From NCBI GenBank assembly GCA_943369755.1, contig CALROG020000036.1:1-42341 (forward strand): a stretch of DNA of 42,341 nt, given 5' to 3'. The notes beneath the pieces were generated by a model. That model was not told the origin of the DNA and searched no databases. It worked only from the letters and a program-made list of their open reading frames with translations. The position numbers and the translations under genes were made by a program. Positions 30,560 to 38,964 of the stretch are shown here, piece after piece. Source of the DNA: CALROG01 sp943369755 (GTDB taxonomy: Bacteria > Pseudomonadota > Gammaproteobacteria > Burkholderiales > Burkholderiaceae_C). The stretch's first letter is position 1, and the number at the start of each line of letters is the position of its first letter.

Positions 30560-31114
30560 ATGCTGCTTCAAGTCTCCAAATGCATTCCCCAGGGCCAGGG
30601 TCTGGCCGGCGTTTTGCTCAAGCGCGCTGCCACTGTTGAACTGGACTGGGACGTGCGCCAGAAAAGCCGGTTCGATGCGATGGATTCACAGGGTCGGCGC
30701 ATTGGCGTGTTTTTGCCGCGCGGCACGGTGGTGCGTGGCGGCGATGTGCTGCTGGCAGAAGACGGCTCGCTGATCGCGGTGCGCGCGGCAGCGCAGCCGG
30801 TTCTGGTGATCACCCACTGCACCCAGCACGGCAGCGCCTTTGACCTGACGCGCGCGGCCTACCACCTGGGCAACCGCCATGTGCCGATTGAACTCAAGCC
30901 AGACCATTTGAAGATCGAGCCTGACCATGTGCTGGCCGACATGCTGCGCGCCATGCATCTGATTGTGGCCCCGGCCAACGCGGCGTTCGAGCCCGAGGGC
31001 GGGGCCTACAGCGCGCACCCGGGCCACAGCGGGCACGGGCACGGGCACGAGCACGGGCATGCACACACAAGCCACGACCATGACGGCCACGCCGACCACC
31101 ACCATCAGCACTGA
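30560..31114 (+). CDS. ureE: Urease accessory nickel chaperone UreE
   Basis: 184 residues. The N-terminal domain (LFKRAATVELDWDVRQKSRF has counterparts in UreE) and the metal-binding C-terminal domain with ITHCTQHGSAFDLTRAAYHL and GNRHVPIEL are present. The end is a His-rich tail (about 15 His in the last 32 residues: HSGHGHGHEHGHAHTSHDHD), which stores or hands over nickel. The DNA of the tail is a short gggcacgggcac repeat and overlaps the ureF start by 35 bp. Confidence 0.93.
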   Translation: MLLQVSKCIPQGQGLAGVLLKRAATVELDWDVRQKSRFDAMDSQGRRIGVFLPRGTVVRGGDVLLAEDGSLIAVRAAAQPVLVITHCTQHGSAFDLTRAAYHLGNRHVPIELKPDHLKIEPDHVLADMLRAMHLIVAPANAAFEPEGGAYSAHPGHSGHGHGHEHGHAHTSHDHDGHADHHHQH

Positions 31115-31772
31115 CGCGTCGCTGTTGCAGTTGATCTGGCTCGCCTCACCGGCGCTGCCGATTGGGGGGTTTTCGTATTCCGAAGGCCTGGAGGCGGCCA
31201 TTGAACACGCCCTGGTGACCACCGATACACAGGCTGCCGACTGGCTGACCGACCAACTGCACCTGAGCCTGGCACGTGGCGAGCTGGCGGTGCTGGCGCA
31301 GGCACTACCTGCCTGGCGCAACCAGGATCTGGCGCGCATCACCGAGCTGAACGACTGGGTACTACAGACCCGCGAGACCAGCGAAATGCGCCAGCAAACC
31401 GAGCAGATGGGCCGATCACTGGTGGAGTGGCTGAAGTCTGTAGCGCCCGCCAGTGCGGCCCAGGCCCCGTTCCCCCTGACCTACCCGGTTGCCTACGCAT
31501 TGGCCGCCGCCACCAGCAATGCCCCCGAACGCAATACCTTGCTGGCCTTTGCCTTTGGCTGGGCCGAAAACATGGTGCAAGCCGCCATCAAGGCCATGCC
31601 GCTGGGGCAAAGCGCGGGCCAGCGGATTTTGCTGCGCCTGAGCCGGGAAATCCCCGCGGCCGTGGACCATGCACTCACGCTGGGTGATGACGCGCGCCAA
31701 GCCTTCAGCCCGATGCTGGCCATTTTGTCGGCCCGCCACGAAACCCAATACTCCAGACTGTTCCGATCATGA
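31080..31772 (+). CDS. ureF: Urease accessory protein UreF
   Basis: 230 residues from ATG 31080 (MTATPTTTISTDASLLQLIW). In-frame starts further upstream would read through the repetitive His-tail DNA of ureE and give low-complexity sequence. UreF signatures are LASPALPIGGFSYSEGLEAA, TRETSEMRQQTEQMGRSL and MPLGQSAGQRIL. UreF bridges UreD and UreG in the activation complex and gates GTP hydrolysis. It overlaps both ureE (35 bp) and ureG (4 bp). Confidence 0.92.
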   Translation: MTATPTTTISTDASLLQLIWLASPALPIGGFSYSEGLEAAIEHALVTTDTQAADWLTDQLHLSLARGELAVLAQALPAWRNQDLARITELNDWVLQTRETSEMRQQTEQMGRSLVEWLKSVAPASAAQAPFPLTYPVAYALAAATSNAPERNTLLAFAFGWAENMVQAAIKAMPLGQSAGQRILLRLSREIPAAVDHALTLGDDARQAFSPMLAILSARHETQYSRLFRS

Positions 31773-32419
31773 CCACCTCTGCACTGCACCACATTGCCAA
31801 CCGTTCCAAAAAACTGCCGCCCCTGCGCGTGGGCATTGGCGGGCCGGTGGGCTCCGGCAAGACCACGCTGCTGGAGATGCTGTGCAAGGCGATGCGCGAC
31901 AAATACGACCTGGTGGCCATCACCAACGACATCTACACCAAGGAAGACCAGCGCATCCTGACGGTGAGCGGCGCATTGGCGGCCGAACGCATCATGGGCG
32001 TGGAAACCGGCGGCTGCCCGCACACCGCCATCCGCGAAGATGCGTCGATCAACCTGGAAGCCATTGACCGGATGCTGGTGGACTTTCCAGACGCCGACGT
32101 GGTGTTTGTGGAAAGCGGCGGCGACAACCTGGCCGCCACCTTCAGCCCCGAGCTGAGCGACCTGACCATCTACGTGATCGACGTGGCGGCGGGCGAAAAG
32201 ATTCCGCGCAAGGGCGGCCCCGGCATCACCAAGAGTGACTTGTTCGTCATCAACAAAACCGACCTGGCCCCCTATGTGGGTGCCAATCTGGACGTGATGG
32301 AGGCCGACACCCAGCGCATGCGCCGTGGCAAGCCGTATGTGATGACCAACCTGAAAACGCTGGCTGGCGTCGCGCAAGTGGTGGCCTTCATCGAGCACAA
32401 GGGCCTGCTGGCCGCGTAG
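31769..32419 (+). CDS. ureG: Urease accessory GTPase UreG
   Basis: 216 residues, standard length. P-loop GIGGPVGSGKTTLLE, the metal-site motif GCPHTAIREDAS, Walker B-like VFVESGGDNLAATF and the guanine specificity motif INKTDLAPY are all visible. It hydrolyses GTP to drive nickel insertion into urease. It is the last gene of the urease operon; its TAG stop forms the first three bases of a TAGAAT hexamer that may serve tRNA-Ser. Confidence 0.97.
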   Translation: MTTSALHHIANRSKKLPPLRVGIGGPVGSGKTTLLEMLCKAMRDKYDLVAITNDIYTKEDQRILTVSGALAAERIMGVETGGCPHTAIREDASINLEAIDRMLVDFPDADVVFVESGGDNLAATFSPELSDLTIYVIDVAAGEKIPRKGGPGITKSDLFVINKTDLAPYVGANLDVMEADTQRMRRGKPYVMTNLKTLAGVAQVVAFIEHKGLLAA

Positions 32420-32422
32420 AAT
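32417..32422 (+). promoter_or_regulatory. Possible -10 element for tRNA-Ser
   Basis: TAGAAT lies 12 bp before the tRNA 5' end, at promoter-like distance. Its first three bases are the ureG stop codon. No good -35 hexamer is seen, so the tRNA could also be processed from the urease message. Confidence 0.4.
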
Positions 32423-32433
32423 CACGCCCTTAC

Positions 32434-32521
32434 GGAAGCGTGGCAGAGTGGTCGATTGCACCGGTCTTGAAAACCGGCAACCCGCAAGGGTTCGTGAGTT
32501 CGAATCTCACCGCTTCCGCCA
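32434..32521 (+). tRNA. tRNA-Ser (UGA anticodon)
   Basis: Acceptor ggaagcg pairs with cgcttcc, followed by discriminator G and encoded CCA. The anticodon loop cttgaaa between ccggt and accgg gives anticodon TGA. The long variable arm (caacccgcaagggttcgt region) is the class II form expected of serine tRNA. It lies 14 bp after ureG and converges with hemW. Confidence 0.95.
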
Positions 32522-32527
32522 AGCCGC

Positions 32528-33715
32528 TTAGCCGGCCAAAAACATCCCCTGCAAGTCACTCAAAAAATCAAAGCCCCGTTCGGTGGGCCGCACGCGCGCA
32601 AAGTCTCGTTCGATCAAACCTTTTTGCTCGGCCTGGTTCAGCCCTTGCTGAATCGACGTTACCGCCAGGCCCGTGCGTTCTGAAAACTGCTGCAGCGCAA
32701 AGCCGTCTTTCAGCCGCAGCGCATTGAGCATGAATTCAAACGGCAGGTCGGCACGGGCCACTTCGTCGTCTTGCGCCACAGCCTGGCCCGCCAGCGCGTT
32801 GTCCATGTACAGGCGTGGCTCGCGATAGCGCACCTGGCGCACGATGCGGTGGGCAAAGCTGAGCTTGCTGTGTGCACCGGCACCAATGCCAAGATAGTCG
32901 CCGAACTCCCAGTAGTTCAGGTTGTGCCAGCAGCGGTGGCCGGGCTTGGCAAAGGCCGAGACTTCGTAGCGCGCCATACCCGCTGCGCCCACCCGCTCGG
33001 TGATGCGGTCAAGCATGGCGTAGGCAGCGTCTTCTTCGGGCACCTGCGGGGGGAACTTGGCGAAGTAGGTGTTGGGCTCGATGGTCAGGTGGTAGATGGA
33101 GATGTGCGGCGGTGCCAGCGCCAGCGCCTGGGTGAGGTCGGCGTCCAGTTGCTCGGGCGTCTGGCCCGGCAGGGCGTACATCAGGTCCAGGTTGAAGGTG
33201 TCAAATGCCTGCGCGGCCTCTTCTACCGCCGCGATGGCCTGGGCCCGGTCGTGCACCCGGCCCAGCGCCTTGAGGTGCGCGTCGTTGAAGCTCTGCACAC
33301 CAACAGACAGCCGCGTGACACCGCCAGAGCGGAAAGCCCGGAAGCGGTCTTTCTCAAAGGTGCCGGGGTTGGCTTCGAGCGTGATCTCGCAATCAGGCTC
33401 CAGCTTGAGGCGGGCCCGGATGTCGCCCAGCAGCCGGTCGATGGCCTGGGGCGAAAACAGGCTGGGTGTGCCACCGCCAATGAAGATGCTGTGAATGGTG
33501 CGCCCCCACACCAGCGGTAGTGCAGCCTCCAGGTCGGCCACCAGCGCGTCGATGTAGCGCTGCTCGGGCATGGCACCGGGCTGCATTTCGTGCGAGTTGA
33601 AGTCGCAGTACGGGCACTTGCGAATGCACCACGGCAGGTGCACATAAAGCGACAGCGGCGGCAGCGCACTGAGCTGCAGCGTGCCGGGGCGCATGTAGTG
33701 CTGGATGTCTTTCAT
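32528..33715 (-). CDS. hemW: Radical SAM heme chaperone HemW
   Basis: 395 residues. The radical SAM cluster is Cys30, Cys34 and Cys37 (CIRKCPYC) with YVHLPWC before it. Further HemW/HemN-family stretches are FIGGGTPSLFSP, EANPGTFEKDRF, RLSVGVQSFNDAHL and DLMYALPGQTPEQ. The lack of the HemN-specific N-terminal extension favours HemW, a heme-transfer protein, over coproporphyrinogen oxidase. It is last in the rph-rdgB-hemW run. A family 2 repeat separates it from rdgB. Confidence 0.9.
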   Translation of the reverse strand: MKDIQHYMRPGTLQLSALPPLSLYVHLPWCIRKCPYCDFNSHEMQPGAMPEQRYIDALVADLEAALPLVWGRTIHSIFIGGGTPSLFSPQAIDRLLGDIRARLKLEPDCEITLEANPGTFEKDRFRAFRSGGVTRLSVGVQSFNDAHLKALGRVHDRAQAIAAVEEAAQAFDTFNLDLMYALPGQTPEQLDADLTQALALAPPHISIYHLTIEPNTYFAKFPPQVPEEDAAYAMLDRITERVGAAGMARYEVSAFAKPGHRCWHNLNYWEFGDYLGIGAGAHSKLSFAHRIVRQVRYREPRLYMDNALAGQAVAQDDEVARADLPFEFMLNALRLKDGFALQQFSERTGLAVTSIQQGLNQAEQKGLIERDFARVRPTERGFDFLSDLQGMFLAG

Positions 33716-33803
33716 CGCGTCAAGCCGCCGACAGGCCGCCCTGAGGCGGCTTGGGCCCCCTCGGGGGGCAGCGAGTACACGAAGTGACGAGCGTGAGGGC
33801 CAT
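33716..33803 (-). repeat. Family 2 repeat between rdgB and hemW
   Basis: On the minus strand it reads ggccctcacgctcgtcactt, then cgtgtactcgctgccccccgagggggcc. It fills the gap from the rdgB stop to the hemW start. It also includes a gccgcctcagggcggc hairpin that could act on the transcript. Confidence 0.8.
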
Positions 33804-34403
33804 TCAAAGCCAGCGTTCGCAGATCATGCCAAGCATCTGTTGCGCGGCCTTGCCGCGGTGGCTGTTGGCGTTTTTTACCTCTACCGGCAGCTGCGCAAAG
33901 GTCTTGCCAAAAGCCGGGATGTACATCACCGGGTCAAAGCCAAAGCCGTTACTGCCCATCGGTTCGGGCGCAATCTCGCCAACCACGCGGCCTTGGGCGA
34001 TCAGCGGCTCGGGGTCGTCTGGCCAACGCACCGCAACCAGGGTGCTGACCAGCGCCGCACGCCGATTGCTCTGGCCCCGCAACTGCTCCAACAATGCACG
34101 CACATTGTTGGCGTCACTCTTTTCATAGCCGAACTGGGTGGCGTAGTAGGCCGTGTCCACCCCGGGCCGGCCACCAAAGGCATCGACACACAGGCCGGCG
34201 TCATCGGCCAGCGCAGGCAGCCCGCTCAGGCGCGCAGCGTGGCGGGCTTTGGCGAGTGCGTTTTCCACAAAGGTGCGAAAGGGTTCTTCGGCCTCGGGGA
34301 TGCCCAGTGCCGCCTGGCACACCAGCGCCACACCCAGTGGCGCGAGCATGGCCTGCAGCTCAGCCAGCTTGCCCGGATTGTTGGAGGCCAGGACAATTTT
34401 CAT
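33804..34403 (-). CDS. rdgB: XTP/dITP diphosphatase RdgB (HAM1 family)
   Basis: 199 residues from ATG 34403 (MKIVLASNNPGKLAELQAML). The family motifs SNNPGKLAE, FVENALAKARHAA, LPALADDAGLCVDAFGGRPG and GSNGFGFDPVMYIP are intact. It hydrolyses inosine/xanthosine triphosphates to keep them out of nucleic acids. It follows rph by a 42 bp gap occupied by a family 1 repeat, and is probably co-transcribed with rph. A TTG codon one triplet upstream is not preferred. Confidence 0.94.
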   Translation of the reverse strand: MKIVLASNNPGKLAELQAMLAPLGVALVCQAALGIPEAEEPFRTFVENALAKARHAARLSGLPALADDAGLCVDAFGGRPGVDTAYYATQFGYEKSDANNVRALLEQLRGQSNRRAALVSTLVAVRWPDDPEPLIAQGRVVGEIAPEPMGSNGFGFDPVMYIPAFGKTFAQLPVEVKNANSHRGKAAQQMLGMICERWL

Positions 34404-34410
34404 CAAATTT

Positions 34411-34458
34411 GGCTGCAGCCCGCACAGAATATGCGCGAGCCACTATTAATTTGATAGC
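34411..34458 (+). repeat. Family 1 dispersed repeat, copy c
   Basis: Contains ggctgcagcccgcacagaat followed by atgcgcgagccactattaatttgatagc. It spans the rph-rdgB gap and supplies the rph stop (TAA, 34446-34448) with its last codons. Confidence 0.8.
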
Positions 34459-35174
34459 GCCTGCTGTTGCAACAGCACCAGCTCGCCAATGCCTTTTTCG
34501 GCCAGCGCCAGCAGTGCGTCCATTTCGGCGCGGGAAAACGGTGCCCCCTCGGCCGTGCCCTGCACTTCGACAAAGTGGCCCGCGCCGGTCATCACCACAT
34601 TCATGTCGGTGTCGCAAGCGGAGTCTTCGATGTATTCCAGGTCCAGTAGCGGTGTGCCGCTGACAATGCCCACCGACACTGCGGCCACCGGCCCCAGGAT
34701 GGGGCTGGCAATAAGCTTGCGCTGCGCAATCAATTTGTTCACCGCGTCTTGCGCGGCCACAAAGGCCCCGGTGATGGCAGCGGTGCGGGTGCCGCCGTCG
34801 GCCTGCAAGACGTCGCAATCCAGGTGAATGGTGCGCTCGCCCAGCATCTTGAGGTCAAACACCGTGCGCATCGAGCGGCCAATCAGGCGCTGGATTTCCT
34901 GGGTCCGGCCGCTTTGTTTGCCGCGCGCGGCTTCACGGTCGCCACGGGTATGGGTGGCGCGCGGCAGCATGCCGTATTCGGCGGTAACCCAGCCCTCACC
35001 GCTGCCTTTTTTGTGGCCGGGTACCTTGTCTTCGACCGACGCGGTGCACAGCACCCGGGTCTGGCCAAATTCGACCAGGACGGAGCCCTCGGCATAGATG
35101 GTGAAGTTGCGCGTGATGCGCACCGGGCGCAACTGGTCGGCAGCGCGTGCGCCGCTTCTTTCAAACTGGCTCAT
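34446..35174 (-). CDS. rph: Ribonuclease PH
   Basis: 242 residues. RNase PH motifs are GSVLVEFGQTRVLCTASVED, PHATHTR-like MLPRATHTRGDREAARGKQS, RLIGRSMRTVFDL and CDVLQADGGTRTAAITGAFV. It trims tRNA 3' ends by phosphorolysis. The start follows directly on the stop of the PP2C gene with no gap. The final residues (about LSN) and stop come from a family 1 repeat, so the original C-terminus may have been slightly altered. Confidence 0.95.
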   Translation of the reverse strand: MSQFERSGARAADQLRPVRITRNFTIYAEGSVLVEFGQTRVLCTASVEDKVPGHKKGSGEGWVTAEYGMLPRATHTRGDREAARGKQSGRTQEIQRLIGRSMRTVFDLKMLGERTIHLDCDVLQADGGTRTAAITGAFVAAQDAVNKLIAQRKLIASPILGPVAAVSVGIVSGTPLLDLEYIEDSACDTDMNVVMTGAGHFVEVQGTAEGAPFSRAEMDALLALAEKGIGELVLLQQQALSN

Positions 35175-36077
35175 TCAGCCCTTTCGCTCGGCAGAACGCC
35201 GAATGGCTTCGTTGATTTCGGCGATCGACCGCTCTATGGCGGCGTCGTCCAGGTCTTCGACCAGAGTGTCCAGCACGCCGGCCTGGATGGTCGAGGCGAA
35301 CACGCCGTCGCGAATGCTGTCGGTGGAGATACCACGGGTTGACTCAAACGAGTCCGGGGTTTCCCACTCAAACGCGATCACGGTGACGTTGTCGCAATGC
35401 TCACCGCCCTTGCGCAGCGCCTGCTCCACCAGCTCGGGCACTGCTTCGGAAACCGGCTGGGTGCTCAGGTGGCGCACGATGTCGTTGTCGGCCAAGGTGC
35501 CCCAAAGGCCGTCGGAGCACAGCATGATCTTGTCGCCTTGCTGCAGCGTGACCGGGCCGGTCACGTCAAACACCGGTTTGGTCGGCGAGCCCAGGCAGGT
35601 GAACAGAATGTTGCGGTTAATGCGCTCCATGCGGATCACGCCGGCGCTTTGCTGCTCCAGGTACGAGTGGTCACGGGTGCGCGTCAGCAGCTCGCCATCG
35701 CGCACGACGTAAAGACGGGAGTCACCGCAGTGCACCCAGGTCGCGCTGGTACCCTGCACCAGCGCCGCCACCAGGGTGGTGCGCGGCGTGTCGAGCATGC
35801 CCTTTTCACTGGCGTAGCGAATGATCTGGTGGTGCGCGGCCATCAGCGAAGACGAGAGAAACTCGGTCACGTCGCGAACCACCGGACGCGCGGCCTTCTG
35901 GTAAAGCGCCGATATGGTTTGCAGCGCCAGTTGCGCCGCAACCTCGCCTTCAGGGTGGCCGCCCATGCCGTCAGCCAGCACAAACAGGCCCGACTCACGG
36001 GTGTAGCAATAGCCCATGCGGTCTTCGTTCTTTTCGCGGCCGCCACGTCGGCTGATCTGGAAGACGGAGAACTTCAT
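35175..36077 (-). CDS. PP2C-family Ser/Thr protein phosphatase
   Basis: 300 residues. Metal-coordinating motifs are EDR with Asp19, ADGMGGHPEG with Asp36, WVHCGDSRLYVVRDG, LCSDGLWGTLADND and CDNVTVIAFEW. It is a cytoplasmic Mn/Mg-dependent phosphatase, likely to reverse the action of the kinase encoded just upstream, whose stop it overlaps by 4 bp. The C-terminal ~60 residues after the catalytic domain (DSIRDGVFASTIQAGVLDTL and onward) are an extension that may bind the partner kinase. Confidence 0.9.
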   Translation of the reverse strand: MKFSVFQISRRGGREKNEDRMGYCYTRESGLFVLADGMGGHPEGEVAAQLALQTISALYQKAARPVVRDVTEFLSSSLMAAHHQIIRYASEKGMLDTPRTTLVAALVQGTSATWVHCGDSRLYVVRDGELLTRTRDHSYLEQQSAGVIRMERINRNILFTCLGSPTKPVFDVTGPVTLQQGDKIMLCSDGLWGTLADNDIVRHLSTQPVSEAVPELVEQALRKGGEHCDNVTVIAFEWETPDSFESTRGISTDSIRDGVFASTIQAGVLDTLVEDLDDAAIERSIAEINEAIRRSAERKG

Positions 36078-37081
36078 TTGAGTTTGGCTCCAAATCCAGT
36101 CGCGCGTTTAAGGTTCTTCTTGCCGTCCGTCACCATGTTGTCGAACTGCAGGCGCATTTTCTCGCCCACCGACAGCTTGGTGTAGCGCCGCTCGCCTTCG
36201 CGGCTGAGTTCTTTTTGCAGCGCAAACACCGACTGCGGGCGCGACAGCGGGTCAAGTGACATGCACCACTCAACCACTTCGATCAGGTTGTCGGAGTACA
36301 CCCCGCGCAGGCGCGACAGGGCCAGCGCCAGGCGGTCTTTTTCAAGCCGTTGCGGCGCGTCATTGGGCGGGTAGCCTTGCATGCAGGCGTAGATACAGGC
36401 CCCGATGGCGTAGATGTCGGTCCAGGGGCCCATGGAGGAGTCGCGCCGGTACATCTCGGGCGCGGCAAAGCCGGGGGTATACATGGGCCGGATGAAATTG
36501 CCTTCTTTGGACAGCACTTCACGCGCCGCGCCGAAGTCGATCATCACGGCCTTGTTGTCGTCGGTTATGAAAATATTGGCAGGCTTGATGTCCAGGTGCA
36601 GCATCTTGTGCTGGTGCACGATGCGCAGCCCGCGCAGGATCTCGTCAAAAAGGCTGCGAATGGTCGATTCGCGAAATACCTTTTGTTTTTTGAGCTCACG
36701 TGCGGTGATGATGAAGTCTTGAAGGGTGGCGCCCTCCAGGTAGTTCATCACCATGTAAACGGTTTCGTTCTCCCGGAAGAAATTGAGCACGCTCACCACA
36801 GACGCGTGTGAGATCTGCGCCAGCGAACGGCCTTCTTCAAAAAAGCTCTTCAACCCCAGCCGGTACAGCGAAAGTTTGTCGGGCAGCACCTGGGGCAGCA
36901 ACTCGCCCGGCGAGCGTGAGGCCAGAGACGAGGGCAGGTATTCCTTGACGGCGACTTGCTGGCCTTCGTTGTCCACCGCCAGATACACCACGCCAAAGCC
37001 GCCCGAAGACAGCTTTCTCACCACGCGATAGCCGCCGATGACGGTATCAGGCGGCAGCGGGGCTGGTTTGACCTTTGACAT
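36074..37081 (-). CDS. Hanks-type Ser/Thr protein kinase (non-RD)
   Basis: 335 residues. Glycine loop LSSGGFGVVYLA, ATP-binding Lys46 (VAVKEYL), catalytic loop HLDIKPANIF with Asp164, and MIDFGAAREVL are present. The usual Arg before the catalytic Asp is Leu163, a non-RD kinase. There is no membrane segment, so it is soluble; the C-terminus is basic (KKNLKRATGFGAKLK). It is paired with the PP2C gene and transcribed towards rph-rdgB-hemW. The substrates are unknown. Confidence 0.9.
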   Translation of the reverse strand: MSKVKPAPLPPDTVIGGYRVVRKLSSGGFGVVYLAVDNEGQQVAVKEYLPSSLASRSPGELLPQVLPDKLSLYRLGLKSFFEEGRSLAQISHASVVSVLNFFRENETVYMVMNYLEGATLQDFIITARELKKQKVFRESTIRSLFDEILRGLRIVHQHKMLHLDIKPANIFITDDNKAVMIDFGAAREVLSKEGNFIRPMYTPGFAAPEMYRRDSSMGPWTDIYAIGACIYACMQGYPPNDAPQRLEKDRLALALSRLRGVYSDNLIEVVEWCMSLDPLSRPQSVFALQKELSREGERRYTKLSVGEKMRLQFDNMVTDGKKNLKRATGFGAKLK

Positions 37082-37161
37082 AATTTGGAATGAGGGAGCC
37101 TTGTAGCGACAGGAACCCGGTTATTCTCCGCAGCTCTTCACAGATTCTCAAGATATATCCG

Positions 37162-38079
37162 ATGGCAGTTTACAGCATGACCGGCTACGCGAGCGCCCAG
37201 CGAAGCGCCTCGCCCGCCAGCGCAGGGCCGGATGCGAAAGCACCTGCGGCCAGCCGCCTTGGACTTGAAATCCGATCAGTCAACAGCCGTTTTCTGGACT
37301 TGTCGTTCCGCCTGCCGGACGAGCTGCGCCAGCACGAGCCGGCACTGCGCGAGCTGCTCACGGCCAAGCTCAAGCGCGGCAAAGTAGAGGTGCGCGCCGC
37401 CATCGAAAACACCAACCAGGCAACGGTGCCCGAGCCCAGCGCCCGCCTGCTGCAGCGCCTGAACAGCCTGCAAGACAACGTGCGCAGCTGGCTGCCCGAG
37501 GCCCGAACCCTGAGCGTAGCGGACGTCTTGCGCCTGGCCGGGGCTGAAGAACCGGCCGCCGCCAACCTGGGCGACGACCTCATGACCCTGGCCAAGGCGG
37601 CACTCAAAGAGCTGTTGGCATCGCGCGAACGCGAGGGTGCCCGCCTGGCCACCATGCTGCAAGGTCACCTGGTTCAGCTTCATGTGCTGGCCCGCCAGGC
37701 CGTGCCGCTGGTGCCCCAACTGGTCGAGCAGCAGCGCAGCCGCTTTCTGGAGCGCTGGAAAGAGGCGATGGCCCTGGCCGATGGCGCCACGCTGCCCGAG
37801 GCCGCTCAAGACCGCGCCTTGAGCGAAGCGACCGCATTTGCCATTCGCATTGATGTGGCTGAAGAAATCACGCGGCTCAGCTCCCACCTGGACGAGATCG
37901 AGCGCCTGACCACCAAGGGCGGGGAAATCGGCAAGCGCCTGGATTTTTTGATCCAGGAACTGCACCGCGAAGCCAACACCCTGGGCTCGAAGTCGGCCGC
38001 GCTGGAGCTGACCCGCATCAGTGTTGACATGAAAGTCCTGATCGAGCAGATGCGCGAGCAGGTCCAGAACATCGAATGA
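37162..38079 (+). CDS. yicC: YicC family endoribonuclease-like protein
   Basis: 305 residues from ATG 37162 (MAVYSMTGYASAQ). The N-terminal YicC-type domain shows EIRSVNSRFLDLSFRLPDEL and LKRGKVEVR; the C-terminal DUF1732 domain ends with KGGEIGKRLDFLIQELHREA, NTLGSKSAALELTRISVDMK and IEQMREQVQN. E. coli YicC is linked to RNA decay. It is divergent from the kinase gene and 20 bp upstream of gmk, a common pairing. Confidence 0.92.
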   Translation: MAVYSMTGYASAQRSASPASAGPDAKAPAASRLGLEIRSVNSRFLDLSFRLPDELRQHEPALRELLTAKLKRGKVEVRAAIENTNQATVPEPSARLLQRLNSLQDNVRSWLPEARTLSVADVLRLAGAEEPAAANLGDDLMTLAKAALKELLASREREGARLATMLQGHLVQLHVLARQAVPLVPQLVEQQRSRFLERWKEAMALADGATLPEAAQDRALSEATAFAIRIDVAEEITRLSSHLDEIERLTTKGGEIGKRLDFLIQELHREANTLGSKSAALELTRISVDMKVLIEQMREQVQNIE

Positions 38080-38099
38080 GGGCCTAGCCCGGCACGCCC

Positions 38100-38720
38100 A
38101 TGGACTACCCCGGAAACCTGTTTGTTGTGGCCGCGCCAAGCGGGGCCGGCAAATCCAGCCTGGTCAAGGCATTGATGGAGCTTGATTCGCGGGTGCTGCC
38201 TTCGGTGTCGCACACCACCCGCGCACCGCGGGGACAGGAAAAGCACGGGCGCGAATACTTCTTCGTGTCGCAGCAAGAGTTTGACGCAATGGTGCAGGGC
38301 GAGGCATTTGTAGAGTGGGCGCATGTGCATGGTCACCGCTACGGCACCTCAAAAAAGGCCATCGAAGACCGGATTGCCCAGGGCTCGGACGTGATCCTTG
38401 AAATCGACTTTCAGGGTGCCATCCAGATCAAGAAAATCTTTGCCAATGCGGTGCTGATCTTCATCCTGCCACCGACCTGGGAAGAACTGCGCTCGCGGCT
38501 GGAGCGTCGCGGTGAAGACACGCCCGACGTGATCGAGCTGCGCCTGAAGAACGCCGCGCAGGAGCTTGCCCAAGCCCGGGAATTCGACTTCGTTATAATC
38601 AACGAGTTATTTGAGCGGGCGCTTTTCGACCTGAAAGCCATTGTTCATGCCCAACGTCTCAAGTATTCGGCCCAGCGCCGCGCCCGGGCTGACACCTTCA
38701 AAGCCCTCAACATCACCTGA
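38100..38720 (+). CDS. gmk: Guanylate kinase
   Basis: 206 residues. P-loop APSGAGKSSLV (residues ~12-22), GMP-binding SVSHTTRAPRGQEKHGREYF, FVEWAHVHGHRYGTSKKAIE and VILEIDFQGA are intact. It converts GMP to GDP with ATP and so feeds GTP and (p)ppGpp synthesis. It precedes rpoZ and spoT, the conserved gmk-rpoZ-spoT order. Confidence 0.96.
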   Translation: MDYPGNLFVVAAPSGAGKSSLVKALMELDSRVLPSVSHTTRAPRGQEKHGREYFFVSQQEFDAMVQGEAFVEWAHVHGHRYGTSKKAIEDRIAQGSDVILEIDFQGAIQIKKIFANAVLIFILPPTWEELRSRLERRGEDTPDVIELRLKNAAQELAQAREFDFVIINELFERALFDLKAIVHAQRLKYSAQRRARADTFKALNIT

Positions 38721-38736
38721 CCTACCGGAGAACTTC

Positions 38737-38940
38737 ATGGCCCGCATCACCGTTGAAGATTGCCTTGAGAAAATCCCCAACCGCTTCCAGCTGGTACTTG
38801 CCGCGACCTATCGCGCCCGCATGCTGAGCCAGGGCCACACACCCAAGATTGAAAGCAAAAACAAGCCCTGCGTGACCGCACTGCGCGAGATCGCGCAAGG
38901 CAAGATCGGCCTGGAAATGCTCAAAAAGGTTCCTGGCTGA
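38737..38940 (+). CDS. rpoZ: RNA polymerase omega subunit
   Basis: 67 residues from ATG 38737, with GGAG eight bases upstream. MARITVEDCLEKIPNRFQLV, LAATYRARMLSQGH and KPCVTALREIAQGKIGLEML are typical of betaproteobacterial omega. It assists beta-prime folding and takes part in ppGpp binding by RNA polymerase, in keeping with spoT next to it. A longer in-frame reading inside gmk is not supported. Confidence 0.96.
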   Translation: MARITVEDCLEKIPNRFQLVLAATYRARMLSQGHTPKIESKNKPCVTALREIAQGKIGLEMLKKVPG

Positions 38941-38964
38941 CCGGTTTACCGTGGTTTGCCTCTG

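Noticed and set aside
38594..38599. TATAAT inside gmk as an rpoZ promoter
   Set aside because: No -35 or extended -10 at proper spacing; the hexamer is explained by codons for VIIN.
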